A stretch of DNA of 64,000 bases from Lachnospiraceae bacterium (GTDB lineage: Bacteria > Bacillota > Clostridia > Lachnospirales > Lachnospiraceae): contig JAEEND010000022.1 of the NCBI GenBank assembly GCA_016283575.1, positions 170,086 to 234,085 of the forward strand. Reading direction: 5' to 3'. Every line of letters begins with the position of its first letter. Positions within the stretch are counted from its first letter, which is position 1. The translations under genes and the position numbers were made by a program. Below the pieces are notes generated by a model. That model was not told where the DNA came from, made no database searches, and saw only the letters and a list, made by a program, of their open reading frames with translations. Shown here one piece after another: positions 8,275 through 17,043 of this stretch.

Positions 8275-8658
8275 TCAATCTTCCGATGCTGTTTTTAAAA
8301 AACAGGGAACGACAATATAGCTTCCTGCCTTAAGTGTTTCATCATCATCCAAATTATTGATATATTTTACTTCTTTAGTAAAATCCTTAAGACTGTAACC
8401 TTCTTTTCCGTACTCTTCGGAAAGGGAGGTTATTGTATCTCCGGCCTTGATCTCTACAGTCAGATAATATTTATATACTTTTTCGCTTTCTCCCGACGCA
8501 TTGGCCTTAAGTGAGAAAAACAATAAGGACATTGTTATCATAAGAACCAGCATAATAAAAAGAACAAAAATATGTCTTCTTAACTCTCTGTTTCTTCTGA
8601 TTCTGTTATTTAAGATTCTTAATTCGCTTCTTTCGTTGTAATTAACAGCCTGTGCCAT
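8275..8658 (-). CDS. Membrane-anchored LysM protein, YneA-like, opposite lexA
   Basis: 127 residues from the ATG at 8658, which follows a GAAGGAG site; an in-frame TTG at 8676 is less likely. A basic N-terminus (residues 1-29) is followed by one membrane helix (about 29-50) and a single LysM domain (about 66-118, VEIKAGDTITSLSEEYG), with a short acidic tail. This architecture and divergent position next to lexA match YneA of Bacillus, the SOS-induced division inhibitor. Sequence identity to YneA is not claimed. Three LexA-like boxes lie between the two genes, so damage induction is predicted. Confidence 0.8.
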   Translation of the reverse strand: MAQAVNYNERSELRILNNRIRRNRELRRHIFVLFIMLVLMITMSLLFFSLKANASGESEKVYKYYLTVEIKAGDTITSLSEEYGKEGYSLKDFTKEVKYINNLDDDETLKAGSYIVVPCFLKTASED

Positions 8659-8691
8659 GTCCGCTCCTTCTTGCAAAACGATTGTTTGCGT

Positions 8692-8705
8692 TAAACAGTT
8701 GTTCG
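8692..8705. promoter_or_regulatory. LexA-like operator box 1
   Basis: TAAACAGTTGTTCG matches 11 of 14 positions of the Gram-positive LexA consensus CGAACRNRYGTTCG. It lies just after the predicted start of the LysM gene transcript. Confidence 0.6.
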
Positions 8706-8715
8706 ATACATTTAC

Positions 8716-8744
8716 AACATACTACACGAATAAATGTTTGTCAA
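8716..8744 (-). promoter_or_regulatory. Promoter of the LysM (YneA-like) gene
   Basis: On the minus strand TTGACA (8744-8739), 17-bp spacer, TATGTT (8721-8716). LexA-like box 2 sits inside the spacer, so a bound repressor would block polymerase. Confidence 0.65.
8727..8740. promoter_or_regulatory. LexA-like operator box 2
   Basis: CGAATAAATGTTTG matches 12 of 14 positions of CGAACRNRYGTTCG. It lies between the -35 and -10 of the LysM gene promoter. Confidence 0.7.
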
Positions 8745-8754
8745 CAAATATTCG

Positions 8755-8768
8755 CGAATTTTTGTTCG
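8755..8768. promoter_or_regulatory. LexA-like operator box 3
   Basis: CGAATTTTTGTTCG has the outer half-sites CGAA and GTTCG and matches 11 of 14 positions. It ends 9 bp before the lexA -35 hexamer, a fitting place for autorepression. Confidence 0.65.
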
Positions 8769-8776
8769 AAAAATGT

Positions 8777-8804
8777 TTGACATGGGAAACATATGTGCTA
8801 TAAT
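8777..8804 (+). promoter_or_regulatory. Promoter of lexA
   Basis: TTGACA (8777-8782), 16-bp spacer, TATAAT (8799-8804): both hexamers are perfect consensus. An ATGTTT/AAACAT inverted repeat (8773-8792) overlaps the -35. Confidence 0.85.
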
Positions 8805-8839
8805 TAATCCAGAACAAATAATCTATATGGAGGTATCAT

Positions 8840-9454
8840 ATGCCCGACGGAAAAATCACCCAGAAACAGCAACAGGTCCTGGATTTCATGAAAGCTTTCG
8901 TTAGAGAAAAGGGATTTCCCCCTTCCGTAAGAGAGATCTGTGAAGGAGTTAATTTACGATCCACCTCTTCCGTTTTCATGCACATTGAAGGTCTTATAAA
9001 ACACGGATACATTGCCAAGGATGACTTTAAATCCCGTGGCTATCGTTTCCTTGATGAAGAGGAAGCTTTTTATAACACAGCTGCCATTAATCTTCCCGTC
9101 GTAGGTCAGGTTGCCGCCGGAATGCCCATTCTTGCCGAACAGAACATTGACTCCTACTTCCCTGTCCCCCAGGACAGAGTTCCCGGAGGAAAAAGCTTTA
9201 TTCTTAAAGTAAAGGGCGATTCCATGATAAACATCGGAATTATGAACGGTGACTGCATTCTCGTAAAAGAATGTAACACGGTTAACAACGGTGATGTTTG
9301 CGTTGCATTGATCGATGATTCCGCTACTGTTAAAACTTTCTATAAAGAAAACGGACATATCAGACTTCAACCCGAAAATGATACCATGGATCCTATTATC
9401 GTTGATGATTGTGTTATTATCGGTAAAGTTTTCGGTGTATACAGATTTTTCTGA
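8840..9454 (+). CDS. lexA: SOS response repressor LexA
   Basis: 204 residues, normal length. The N-terminal winged helix DNA-binding domain (about 1-70) has the typical FPPSVREI and the S24 peptidase domain follows. The self-cleavage bond is A93-G94 (VAAGMP), the serine nucleophile is S128 (GDSMI) and the general base lysine is K165. When RecA filaments form on damaged DNA the protein cuts itself and the SOS genes are released. GGAGG lies 6 bases before the ATG. Transcribed alone from a consensus promoter with LexA-like boxes upstream, so autoregulated. Confidence 0.97.
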   Translation: MPDGKITQKQQQVLDFMKAFVREKGFPPSVREICEGVNLRSTSSVFMHIEGLIKHGYIAKDDFKSRGYRFLDEEEAFYNTAAINLPVVGQVAAGMPILAEQNIDSYFPVPQDRVPGGKSFILKVKGDSMINIGIMNGDCILVKECNTVNNGDVCVALIDDSATVKTFYKENGHIRLQPENDTMDPIIVDDCVIIGKVFGVYRFF

Positions 9455-9495
9455 TCGCCCCCTTTTACAGGCTATTCAATTAGTACCTGTTATAA

Positions 9496-9528
9496 ACAAG
9501 ACCCCGCTCATTACGAACGGGGTTTTGT
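9496..9528 (+). terminator. Terminator of lexA
   Basis: ACCCCG (9501-9506) pairs with CGGGGT (9518-9523), followed by TTTT. Confidence 0.8.
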
Positions 9529-9546
9529 AAATTCAAAAATATAAGA

Positions 9547-9574
9547 TTAAAAAACCCGCTCACTTCGAGCGGGA
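9547..9574 (-). terminator. Terminator of the obg-yhbY-yqeK-rsfS operon
   Basis: On the minus strand CCCGCTC and GAGCGGG (9555-9573) form a 7-bp stem with a 5-base loop, followed by a run of six T (plus-strand A run at 9549-9554). Confidence 0.85.
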
Positions 9575-9595
9575 GTTTAGATACAACAATACTAA

Positions 9596-9949
9596 TCAAT
9601 CGTTATACTCTTCTGTCGGAGCATCCTTCCATATTCTTTCAAGATTATAAAAGTCTCGAGCATCTTTATCAAAAATATGAACAATGAAATCCTTATAATC
9701 CATTAATATCCAGGTACCCTTATCATATCCTTCAAGATGAGAAGGATGAACGCCTTCCTTGGCTAAACTGTCAAATACCTCATCGGAGATAGCCTGAACC
9801 TGATTGATGTTATTTCCTGTAGCAAGTACAAAATAATCTGAAATGCTTGATAAGCCTTCAATATCAATTATCTTAATATCATAACCTTTCTTTTCGGAAA
9901 TGGCTTTACAGGCATTAATTACACGATCTTTAATATTTACTTCTGTCAT
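9596..9949 (-). CDS. rsfS: Ribosome silencing factor RsfS
   Basis: 117 residues, the normal size of the RsfS/Iojap family. Family blocks are SISDYFVLATGNN near residues 35-47, and HLEGYDKGTWILMDYKDFIVHIF in the second half. It binds ribosomal protein L14 and keeps the 30S and 50S subunits apart when nutrients are short. It is the last gene of the obg operon, 3 bases after yqeK. Confidence 0.95.
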   Translation of the reverse strand: MTEVNIKDRVINACKAISEKKGYDIKIIDIEGLSSISDYFVLATGNNINQVQAISDEVFDSLAKEGVHPSHLEGYDKGTWILMDYKDFIVHIFDKDARDFYNLERIWKDAPTEEYND

Positions 9950-9952
9950 TTG

Positions 9953-10540
9953 TTACCTCTTTTTGTAATATTCAAGAGTTTCAAAGGCTCTCTCATCAAT
10001 ATCCGCATTGATACTCTTTAAATAGTTTATAACATTAACCGATATCTCATAAACACAGGCATCGGGATCTTCAAATGCAAGCTTACGTAAATAAGCAAGG
10101 TTTGATGCCTGAGTACGTCCCGGTTCAATATAATCCGCAATAAATATTATCTTTTCAAGAAGAGTCATGGAAGGCTTTCCCACAATATGATTAATAACTG
10201 CCGAAAGGACCTCTTCATCTTCTATTTTATATTTTTCTTTGGCGATGATGGCGCCCACTTTACCATGAAGCATAAAGGGATTTTTATGTTCATAATCAGT
10301 TATGGAAATATTCTTTTCCTCACAGATATTAATATAATTCTTATCGTCAAAATCCTTTAATTTGGCGCAATCATGAAGAATTCCGGCAAGAAATGCTTTG
10401 TTTAAATCGCATTCATATTTCATTGCAAGGGAAACTGCCGTAAAGGCAACTCCCAGGGAATGAATATGCCGTGAATCCTTTTGAATTTTTTCTAAATCAT
10501 CAATGATATATTTATAATCGCCGTAGTAATTTGGAATCAT
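9953..10540 (-). CDS. yqeK: YqeK family HD-domain protein (Ap4A hydrolase type)
   Basis: 195 residues with an HD metal-dependent phosphohydrolase domain. Metal ligands are seen in RHIHSLGVA, in GILHDCAK (the HD pair) and in the later VINHIVG and IADYIEP. Members of this family cut diadenosine tetraphosphate symmetrically to ADP. It sits between yhbY and rsfS. In most Firmicutes nadD precedes yqeK in this operon; here the yhbY stop is only 8 bases upstream and nadD is absent. Confidence 0.9.
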   Translation of the reverse strand: MIPNYYGDYKYIIDDLEKIQKDSRHIHSLGVAFTAVSLAMKYECDLNKAFLAGILHDCAKLKDFDDKNYINICEEKNISITDYEHKNPFMLHGKVGAIIAKEKYKIEDEEVLSAVINHIVGKPSMTLLEKIIFIADYIEPGRTQASNLAYLRKLAFEDPDACVYEISVNVINYLKSINADIDERAFETLEYYKKR

Positions 10541-10548
10541 CCTGCACC

Positions 10549-10848
10549 TTAGTCCTTGGGAAGAATAATCTTAGGGTTATCTTTGTCTGCCTTATATAAT
10601 ACTATCTTTCTTCCGATAACCTGAACAACTTCGGATCCGGTTCTTTCCGCAAGAACACCGGCCATATTCTTGGGTGTGTCCATGCAATTTTTTAAAACCG
10701 TGATCTTAATAAGTTCATGAGTATTAAAGCATTCTCTTACAGCATCCGTAATTTCGGGTGTAAGTGTGCTTTTACCGATCTGGAAAAAAGAATCTATATT
10801 CATGGCAAGGCTTTTTAAATAAGCACGCTGTCTGCTGTTTTTAATCAT
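10549..10848 (-). CDS. yhbY: YhbY family RNA-binding ribosome assembly protein
   Basis: 99 residues forming a single CRM domain, the normal size. The N-terminus RAYLKSLA and the later GxV-like ERTGSEVVQVIGRKIVLYK block are typical. It associates with pre-50S particles. AGGAG precedes the ATG by 8 bases. It follows obg at 9 bases, in the same operon. Confidence 0.9.
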   Translation of the reverse strand: MIKNSRQRAYLKSLAMNIDSFFQIGKSTLTPEITDAVRECFNTHELIKITVLKNCMDTPKNMAGVLAERTGSEVVQVIGRKIVLYKADKDNPKIILPKD

Positions 10849-10857
10849 AAAAAACTC

Positions 10858-12174
<1,317 letters not shown>

Positions 12175-12180
12175 TTAAGT

Positions 12181-12216
12181 TAAAAAAGGGTTTCGTATAA
12201 TCGTACGAAACCCTTG
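12181..12216 (-). terminator. Terminator after rpmA
   Basis: A perfect 12-bp stem (AAGGGTTTCGTA at 12186-12197, TACGAAACCCTT at 12204-12215) with a T-run on the minus strand. It separates rplU-prp-rpmA from obg. Confidence 0.85.
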
Positions 12217-12236
12217 GCCATTAACAAAAGACAGAA

Positions 12237-12521
12237 TTACTTTTCAACAGGATATACAGAAGCCTGCTTTTTGTCTCTTCCTAATCTTTCAAAACGAACA
12301 ACACCATCAACTAAAGCAAATAATGTGTCATCTCCGCCACGTCCAACGTTAACACCGGGATGAATCTTTGTGCCACGCTGTCTGTAAAGAATGTTACCTG
12401 CTTTAACGAACTGTCCGTCAGCTCTTTTCGCACCTAATCTCTTAGATTCGGAATCTCTACCGTTCTTGGTAGAACCAACTCCCTTTTTATGAGCGAAAAA
12501 TTGAAGGTTCAATTTCATCAT
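12237..12521 (-). CDS. rpmA: 50S ribosomal protein L27 with cleavable N-terminal extension
   Basis: 94 residues. The N-terminus reads [18 protein letters not shown], the Firmicute form in which the extension ending in FF is removed by the cysteine protease Prp so that the mature N-terminus can reach the peptidyl transferase centre. The conserved core [20 protein letters not shown] follows. Two adjacent ATGs are possible starts after GGAGG; the first is given. The protease gene lies 2 bases upstream. Confidence 0.97.
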   Translation of the reverse strand: MMKLNLQFFAHKKGVGSTKNGRDSESKRLGAKRADGQFVKAGNILYRQRGTKIHPGVNVGRGGDDTLFALVDGVVRFERLGRDKKQASVYPVEK

Positions 12522-12523
12522 GG

Positions 12524-12850
12524 TTAATACCTCCTATTTGTCAATTTCAAATATTTTTTGTAACTCTTTTGGATTTCGGATAATCCAAGATGTAACGATG
12601 AAAGAAGAAGCTGTACTTCACTGCTTTCATAGTTCTCTACACAAAAATCAATCAAACCGGTCTTTTCATCCGAATCAAGTTTAAAAACAGCATCCGTCAA
12701 TCTTTCGATGGAATTAACTGTATTAATCGTTAAAACAGAAATGGATGAACATACAATATCCTCGCCTGCATCGGCATAGCCTGCATGACCGGAAGCTTTA
12801 AAGCCCTTATATAAATTGTTTTCGTCCGTGTAGAATTCAATAGTTGTCAT
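12524..12850 (-). CDS. prp: Ribosomal-processing cysteine protease Prp
   Basis: 108 residues, the family's normal length. The catalytic pair is H22 in [15 protein letters not shown] and C34 in that same block, followed by SSIS. Prp cuts the N-terminal extension of L27 (and some phage proteins). It lies between rplU and rpmA, 2 bases before rpmA, the standard Firmicute arrangement, and its substrate carries the matching cleavage motif. Confidence 0.95.
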   Translation of the reverse strand: MTTIEFYTDENNLYKGFKASGHAGYADAGEDIVCSSISVLTINTVNSIERLTDAVFKLDSDEKTGLIDFCVENYESSEVQLLLSSLHLGLSEIQKSYKKYLKLTNRRY

Positions 12851-12864
12851 ATCATACCAAATAA

Positions 12865-13170
12865 TTAGGCATTAATCTTTTCAATCTTAACCTGAGTGTA
12901 TGCTTGTCTATGACCGTTCTTTTTGTGATATCCGCTCTTTCTCTTGTACTTGTAAACGATAACCTTCTTGCCTCTGCCCTGATCCATAACTGTAGCAGAA
13001 ACTGTTGCGGATGCAACGTCCTTACCAACCTTGATGGAATCATTGCTTACTGCGATTACGTTGTCGAAAGTAACTGTTGCGCCTGCTTCAGCGTCAAGCT
13101 TTTCAACACGGATAACATCTCCTTCGGATACCTTATACTGTTTTCCTCCGGTAGCAATTATAGCGTACAT
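12865..13170 (-). CDS. rplU: 50S ribosomal protein L21
   Basis: 101 residues, full length. It opens with [19 protein letters not shown], the L21 hallmark, and ends with the [17 protein letters not shown] block. L21 binds 23S rRNA in the large subunit. AGGAGG precedes the ATG. First gene of rplU-prp-rpmA, behind a structured leader. Confidence 0.98.
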   Translation of the reverse strand: MYAIIATGGKQYKVSEGDVIRVEKLDAEAGATVTFDNVIAVSNDSIKVGKDVASATVSATVMDQGRGKKVIVYKYKRKSGYHKKNGHRQAYTQVKIEKINA

Positions 13171-13263
13171 AGTCTGTACCTCCTATCCTAAACCAATACT
13201 GGTTTTTACTCGCTAGCTTCGGTGGTGCAAAAGGGCACACTTCTACCTCACTATGCGGCATAC
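13171..13263 (-). ncRNA. L21 leader (putative cis-regulatory RNA of rplU)
   Basis: The 5' untranslated region of rplU, about 93 bases, is GC-rich compared with the other gaps here and folds into short hairpins: GTG(T)GCCCTTTTGCAC near 13223-13240 and ACCAGTATTGGT at 13193-13204, just before AGGAGG. Its sequence and place fit the L21 leader known upstream of rplU in Firmicutes, thought to be an autoregulatory binding site for L21. This rests on recall of the family, not on a covariance search. Confidence 0.6.
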
Positions 13264-13269
13264 TCTAAC

Positions 13270-13298
13270 AGATTAGCATCAAAGTATTCAAATGTCAA
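13270..13298 (-). promoter_or_regulatory. Promoter of rplU-prp-rpmA
   Basis: On the minus strand TTGACA (13298-13293), 17-bp spacer, TAATCT (13275-13270) preceded by TGC (extended -10). The transcript would start near 13263. Confidence 0.6.
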
Positions 13299-13305
13299 CA
13301 TTTAT

Positions 13306-14442
13306 TTATAAGCCTGCATAGGTTTTTTCACGGGTTATTTCGCATAGCCCGAGTTTTGTAAATCCTATGCAATTTGTTTTAACTGAATCATCCCTGAATA
13401 GTTTTTTTAGTAAAGAAACCGTTTCTTTTTCTGATGAACTGTCCATATTGATAAAATCAACTATAATGATCCCCGACAGATTTCTTAAGGATAATTGACG
13501 CCTTATTTCGAAGCACGCTTCGGTATTTGTTTTAATGATACTGTTCTTCGCAGCAGAACCTTTTCCGCTGTTAACATCAATAACCGTTAAGGCTTCGGTC
13601 TTATCGATTATAAGAAACCCGCCGTTTGATAAATTTACCTTTCTCGCAAATGCTTCATCATGAGCTTCCTTTAATTTATAGAGGACACTCAGATTTAACT
13701 TTTTATCATCATAGAAAGAAAGCTTATCTGAAATAAATGAATCCTTCTTTAAATAATCATATATATCTCTATCGTCCGTAACTATTTTATCGGGATTAAG
13801 ATTTAAAAGCCTGTTATATAAAGTTTTTCTGCCCTTATATAATCTTGAATACGGAGTCCTCTTATCACCATTCTTAAGTATATTTATAAGAATATCCGAT
13901 AATGCATCAAATTCTTTTACTATCTCATCATCACTGCCGGTTTCACAGGCGGTCCTTAAAATACATGAAAGATCCTGAAGATTAAATTGAAGCTTTTCTA
14001 ATTCTTCGATTCTTTCCTTACTGAGTTTAGATGAAAAAGTAAGCTTATTAACCTCATTATTTGAAAAAACCGAATTGATGACCGTAAATCTTCCCTTTAA
14101 AGTTAAATGCATTGAAAGGCGATACCCTTTATTTTTCTGGGGAAGACTCTTAACCTGGCAGAGTATCAGATCCCCTGGTACAAGTTTTTCTTTATTCTTA
14201 CCAAAAGAAAATCTTTGATCCACATCTTCAAGTGAAAGAAAACCGGTATCTTCAGGAGAAATCTTTACGAAACATGCATTAATTGATTCTTTTACGGAGT
14301 CAACCACACCCACAATAATATCATCAAGAAGGATCATATCATCAGGTTCTTCTTCGATATATTCAAAGGCTTTACCTTCAGAAAACCGAAACATTGTATT
14401 TACGCTATTAAATTTTGTATAAACAAGCGTATTCTCATGCAT
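13306..14442 (-). CDS. rng: Ribonuclease E/G family protein (RNase G-like)
   Basis: 378 residues. An S1-like RNA-binding insert lies near residues 40-115 and the catalytic core near 225-370. The two metal-binding aspartates of the family are seen in VIDVNSGKG and IIIVDFINM. It is shorter than E. coli RNase G (489) and lacks the C-terminal CPxC zinc-link region, so it may assemble differently. It is expected to cut single-stranded AU-rich RNA. Its start overlaps the DUF2344 gene by 8 bases. The order radical SAM, DUF2344, rng, rplU is a common Clostridial arrangement. Confidence 0.9.
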   Translation of the reverse strand: MHENTLVYTKFNSVNTMFRFSEGKAFEYIEEEPDDMILLDDIIVGVVDSVKESINACFVKISPEDTGFLSLEDVDQRFSFGKNKEKLVPGDLILCQVKSLPQKNKGYRLSMHLTLKGRFTVINSVFSNNEVNKLTFSSKLSKERIEELEKLQFNLQDLSCILRTACETGSDDEIVKEFDALSDILINILKNGDKRTPYSRLYKGRKTLYNRLLNLNPDKIVTDDRDIYDYLKKDSFISDKLSFYDDKKLNLSVLYKLKEAHDEAFARKVNLSNGGFLIIDKTEALTVIDVNSGKGSAAKNSIIKTNTEACFEIRRQLSLRNLSGIIIVDFINMDSSSEKETVSLLKKLFRDDSVKTNCIGFTKLGLCEITREKTYAGL

Positions 14443-15112
14443 AGATTAAACCCAAAGAAACAAATTCATTATTTTCATTAAGAGTATAAAGATCCTGTCT
14501 CATTACATGATATTTATATTCATTTAAATCAAGATTTGCTTTTTTAAATAAAGCTTCCAGAAAGGCTCCCGGTTTAAGATTTCCGCCGCTTGATGCATCA
14601 GTCCTTATGAAAAGCCCGGATTCTTCAATCTTAAAATCAAAGGTAAATTCTTTTACATTGATCTCCTTCTTGCCGGACTTGGTTTCTTTTTCATAAAAAA
14701 GTTCGGAAGAATTTAAATAAGTCTCATTAAGAAGTGTAAAATCAGGTTTCTTATCATAAAAATCAATATAATAATCAGCAGCCTTAACGGACGCCATGGC
14801 ATTCTCGGATTTTTCGGGGAGTACGCAAACAGCTTCAATGGTAATGCCCTCGGCCATGGTTACATTAAGCTTATCCTTAATAAGACTTACATCTTCGGTA
14901 TCGGCAATCTCCAGGTCGAAATATTCACCTAAACTCTCAACGCCTACGCCAAGAGGCTGCGCAAAAGACATGATCATGTGAGGTGAAAAGCCCTTTGAAT
15001 ACATGACATCGATGTCAGTTCTTCTCAAAGCCTTTTGAAAGTATCTCATCAGATCAAGATGACCGATATATTTTAGGATTCCTGTTTTTGTAAATTTAAT
15101 TCTAACCTTCAT
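14435..15112 (-). CDS. DUF2344 (TIGR03936) protein linked to radical SAM TIGR03960
   Basis: 225 residues from the ATG at 15112; an in-frame TTG at 15133 is less likely. It opens with MKVRIKFTKTGILKYIGHLDLMRYFQKALRRTDI, the very typical start of this family, followed by YSKGFSPH and FAQPLGVG. The function is not established. The family is nearly always encoded next to or fused with a TIGR03960 radical SAM enzyme, here 43 bases upstream, and before rng. The ribosome site is weak (AGAAAGATT), so translation may be coupled. Confidence 0.85.
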   Translation of the reverse strand: MKVRIKFTKTGILKYIGHLDLMRYFQKALRRTDIDVMYSKGFSPHMIMSFAQPLGVGVESLGEYFDLEIADTEDVSLIKDKLNVTMAEGITIEAVCVLPEKSENAMASVKAADYYIDFYDKKPDFTLLNETYLNSSELFYEKETKSGKKEINVKEFTFDFKIEESGLFIRTDASSGGNLKPGAFLEALFKKANLDLNEYKYHVMRQDLYTLNENNEFVSLGLIYA

Positions 15113-15155
15113 AAATAATCTTTCTAAAATCAAGTACTTTGATTTCTATACCAAA

Positions 15156-17021
15156 TTATCTGTTTACGCAGATACCGCAATCAAATTTAAGAGCACCGCA
15201 GCCTGAACATCTTGCTTTGCAGTTATCTGTAACCTTTTCATTCTGTGCATTGTGCCATTCACGAAGAAGATGCGCCTTTGTTACGCCACAATCAATGAAA
15301 TCCCAGGGGAACAGTTCATCTTCCGCTCTTTCGCGTGTTGTATAAAAGAAGGGATCGATATTTTCTTCTTCAAAGCACTGCATCCATACGTCATGATGAT
15401 AATATTCACCCCATGCATCAAAAATACAGCCTTTATTATATGCATTTAATATAACCCTTGAAAGCCGTCTGTCGCCTCTTGCAAGAACACCTTCCATCAT
15501 ACTGACATCCGCTTCGTGCCAGTTATATTTAATAACCTTCTGATTAAGCTGAGAAGCGATATAATGCTTTGTATGCTCTGCTTTATCAATGAAATCTTCT
15601 CTCTTATCCATTCTGGCCCACTGGAAAGGAGTAAAGGGCTTGGGAACGAAGAAGGAAGTGCTTACGGTAATCTGAACCTTACCATTAACTCTTTCTTCCT
15701 TGGGAACCGTATCATAAAAGGTCTTGGCGATCTCATTGGCAAGTAAAGCAATTCCTTCTATATCCTTTTCTGTTTCAAAGGGAAGTCCCAGCATGAAATA
15801 TAACTTAACCTTTGTCCAGCCTCCCTTAAATGCAAGAGCGGCACCGTTAAGGATCTGTTCCTCCGTAAGACCCTTATTGATAACATTTCTCATTCTCTGA
15901 GAACCCGCTTCGGGAGCAAAGGTAAGACTTGACTTCCTTATGTCCTGAACCTTACTCATTACATCAACGGAGAACTGATCTATTCTAAGGGAAGGAAGGG
16001 CAATATTTATTTTCTTTTTGGTGCAATCCTCAACAAGGAAATTAACAAGCTCTTCTATCTGTGAATAATCGGATGATGAAAGAGATGATAATGATATTTC
16101 TTCATGTCCGGTATTCTTAAGCATTTTAACTGCTTTTTCTTTTAAGTATTCGGCGCTTCGCTCTCGAACAGGTCTGTATATCTGACCTGCCTGGCAGAAT
16201 CTGCAGCCTCTTATACATCCACGCATTATCTCAAGCACCACACGGTCCTGAGTTACTTTCATAAATGGAACAACCGGCTTGTCGGGATAATAGGTTTTAT
16301 CCATATCGGTAACGAGTTCCTTGGTTATCTTAACGGGAACATCGCTTTCCAATGGTTTAAATTCCTTTAGCGTGAAATCATCATTGTATACGGGCTCATA
16401 AAATTGTGGTACATACATACCGGAAAGTTTAGCCGCCTTATGCAAGAATTCTTTTCTGGAATCGCCGTTCTTTCTGGATTCTTTATAAAGATCCAGCAGC
16501 ATGCGATACATAGTTTCGCCTTCACCGATATAAAAAATATCAAAGAAATCCGCGATTGGTTCGGGATTATATGTGCAGGGACCACCGCCGATTACGATGG
16601 GATCATCCCAGGTTCTGTCCTTGCTTAATAAAGGAATATCTGAAAGATCAAGGATCTGCAGAATATTGGTATAACACATTTCATACTGTAATGTGATACC
16701 AAGAAAATCCATTTCTTTTACGGGGTCTTTGCTTTCAAGAGTAAAAAGACTGATATGTTCTTCTTTCATGATCTTATGAAGGTCAACCCAGGGTGAATAA
16801 ACACGTTCACACCAGGTATCTTCAAATTTATTGAACATATCATATAGAATCTGAATGCCGAGATGGCTCATACCGATCTCGTAAACATCAGGAAAGCACA
16901 TGGCAAACCTGATGTCTACTTTATCTTTGTCCTTTACGACGGAATTGATCTCGTTCCCGATATAACGTTCGGGATGGTCGATCTTCATCATTATTTCTTC
17001 GGGAATTGGACACTTTTGCAT
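15156..17021 (-). CDS. TIGR03960 family B12-binding-type radical SAM protein
   Basis: 621 residues. The N-terminal B12-binding-like domain (about 30-190) has YEIGMSHLGIQILYDM and the GGGPCTYNPEPIADFFDIFYIGEGE block. The radical SAM core follows, with the 4Fe-4S motif CIRGCRFCQAG near residues 265-275. The C-terminus is cysteine-rich (ARCSGCGALKFDCGIC), which could hold another metal. Substrate unknown; conservation beside DUF2344 and rng in Clostridia suggests an RNA-related or cofactor-related role, an inference only. It is 22 bases after hisIE, so likely on the his transcript. Confidence 0.85.
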   Translation of the reverse strand: MQKCPIPEEIMMKIDHPERYIGNEINSVVKDKDKVDIRFAMCFPDVYEIGMSHLGIQILYDMFNKFEDTWCERVYSPWVDLHKIMKEEHISLFTLESKDPVKEMDFLGITLQYEMCYTNILQILDLSDIPLLSKDRTWDDPIVIGGGPCTYNPEPIADFFDIFYIGEGETMYRMLLDLYKESRKNGDSRKEFLHKAAKLSGMYVPQFYEPVYNDDFTLKEFKPLESDVPVKITKELVTDMDKTYYPDKPVVPFMKVTQDRVVLEIMRGCIRGCRFCQAGQIYRPVRERSAEYLKEKAVKMLKNTGHEEISLSSLSSSDYSQIEELVNFLVEDCTKKKINIALPSLRIDQFSVDVMSKVQDIRKSSLTFAPEAGSQRMRNVINKGLTEEQILNGAALAFKGGWTKVKLYFMLGLPFETEKDIEGIALLANEIAKTFYDTVPKEERVNGKVQITVSTSFFVPKPFTPFQWARMDKREDFIDKAEHTKHYIASQLNQKVIKYNWHEADVSMMEGVLARGDRRLSRVILNAYNKGCIFDAWGEYYHHDVWMQCFEEENIDPFFYTTRERAEDELFPWDFIDCGVTKAHLLREWHNAQNEKVTDNCKARCSGCGALKFDCGICVNR

Positions 17022-17043
17022 AAATACACCTATTTAAACCAAA

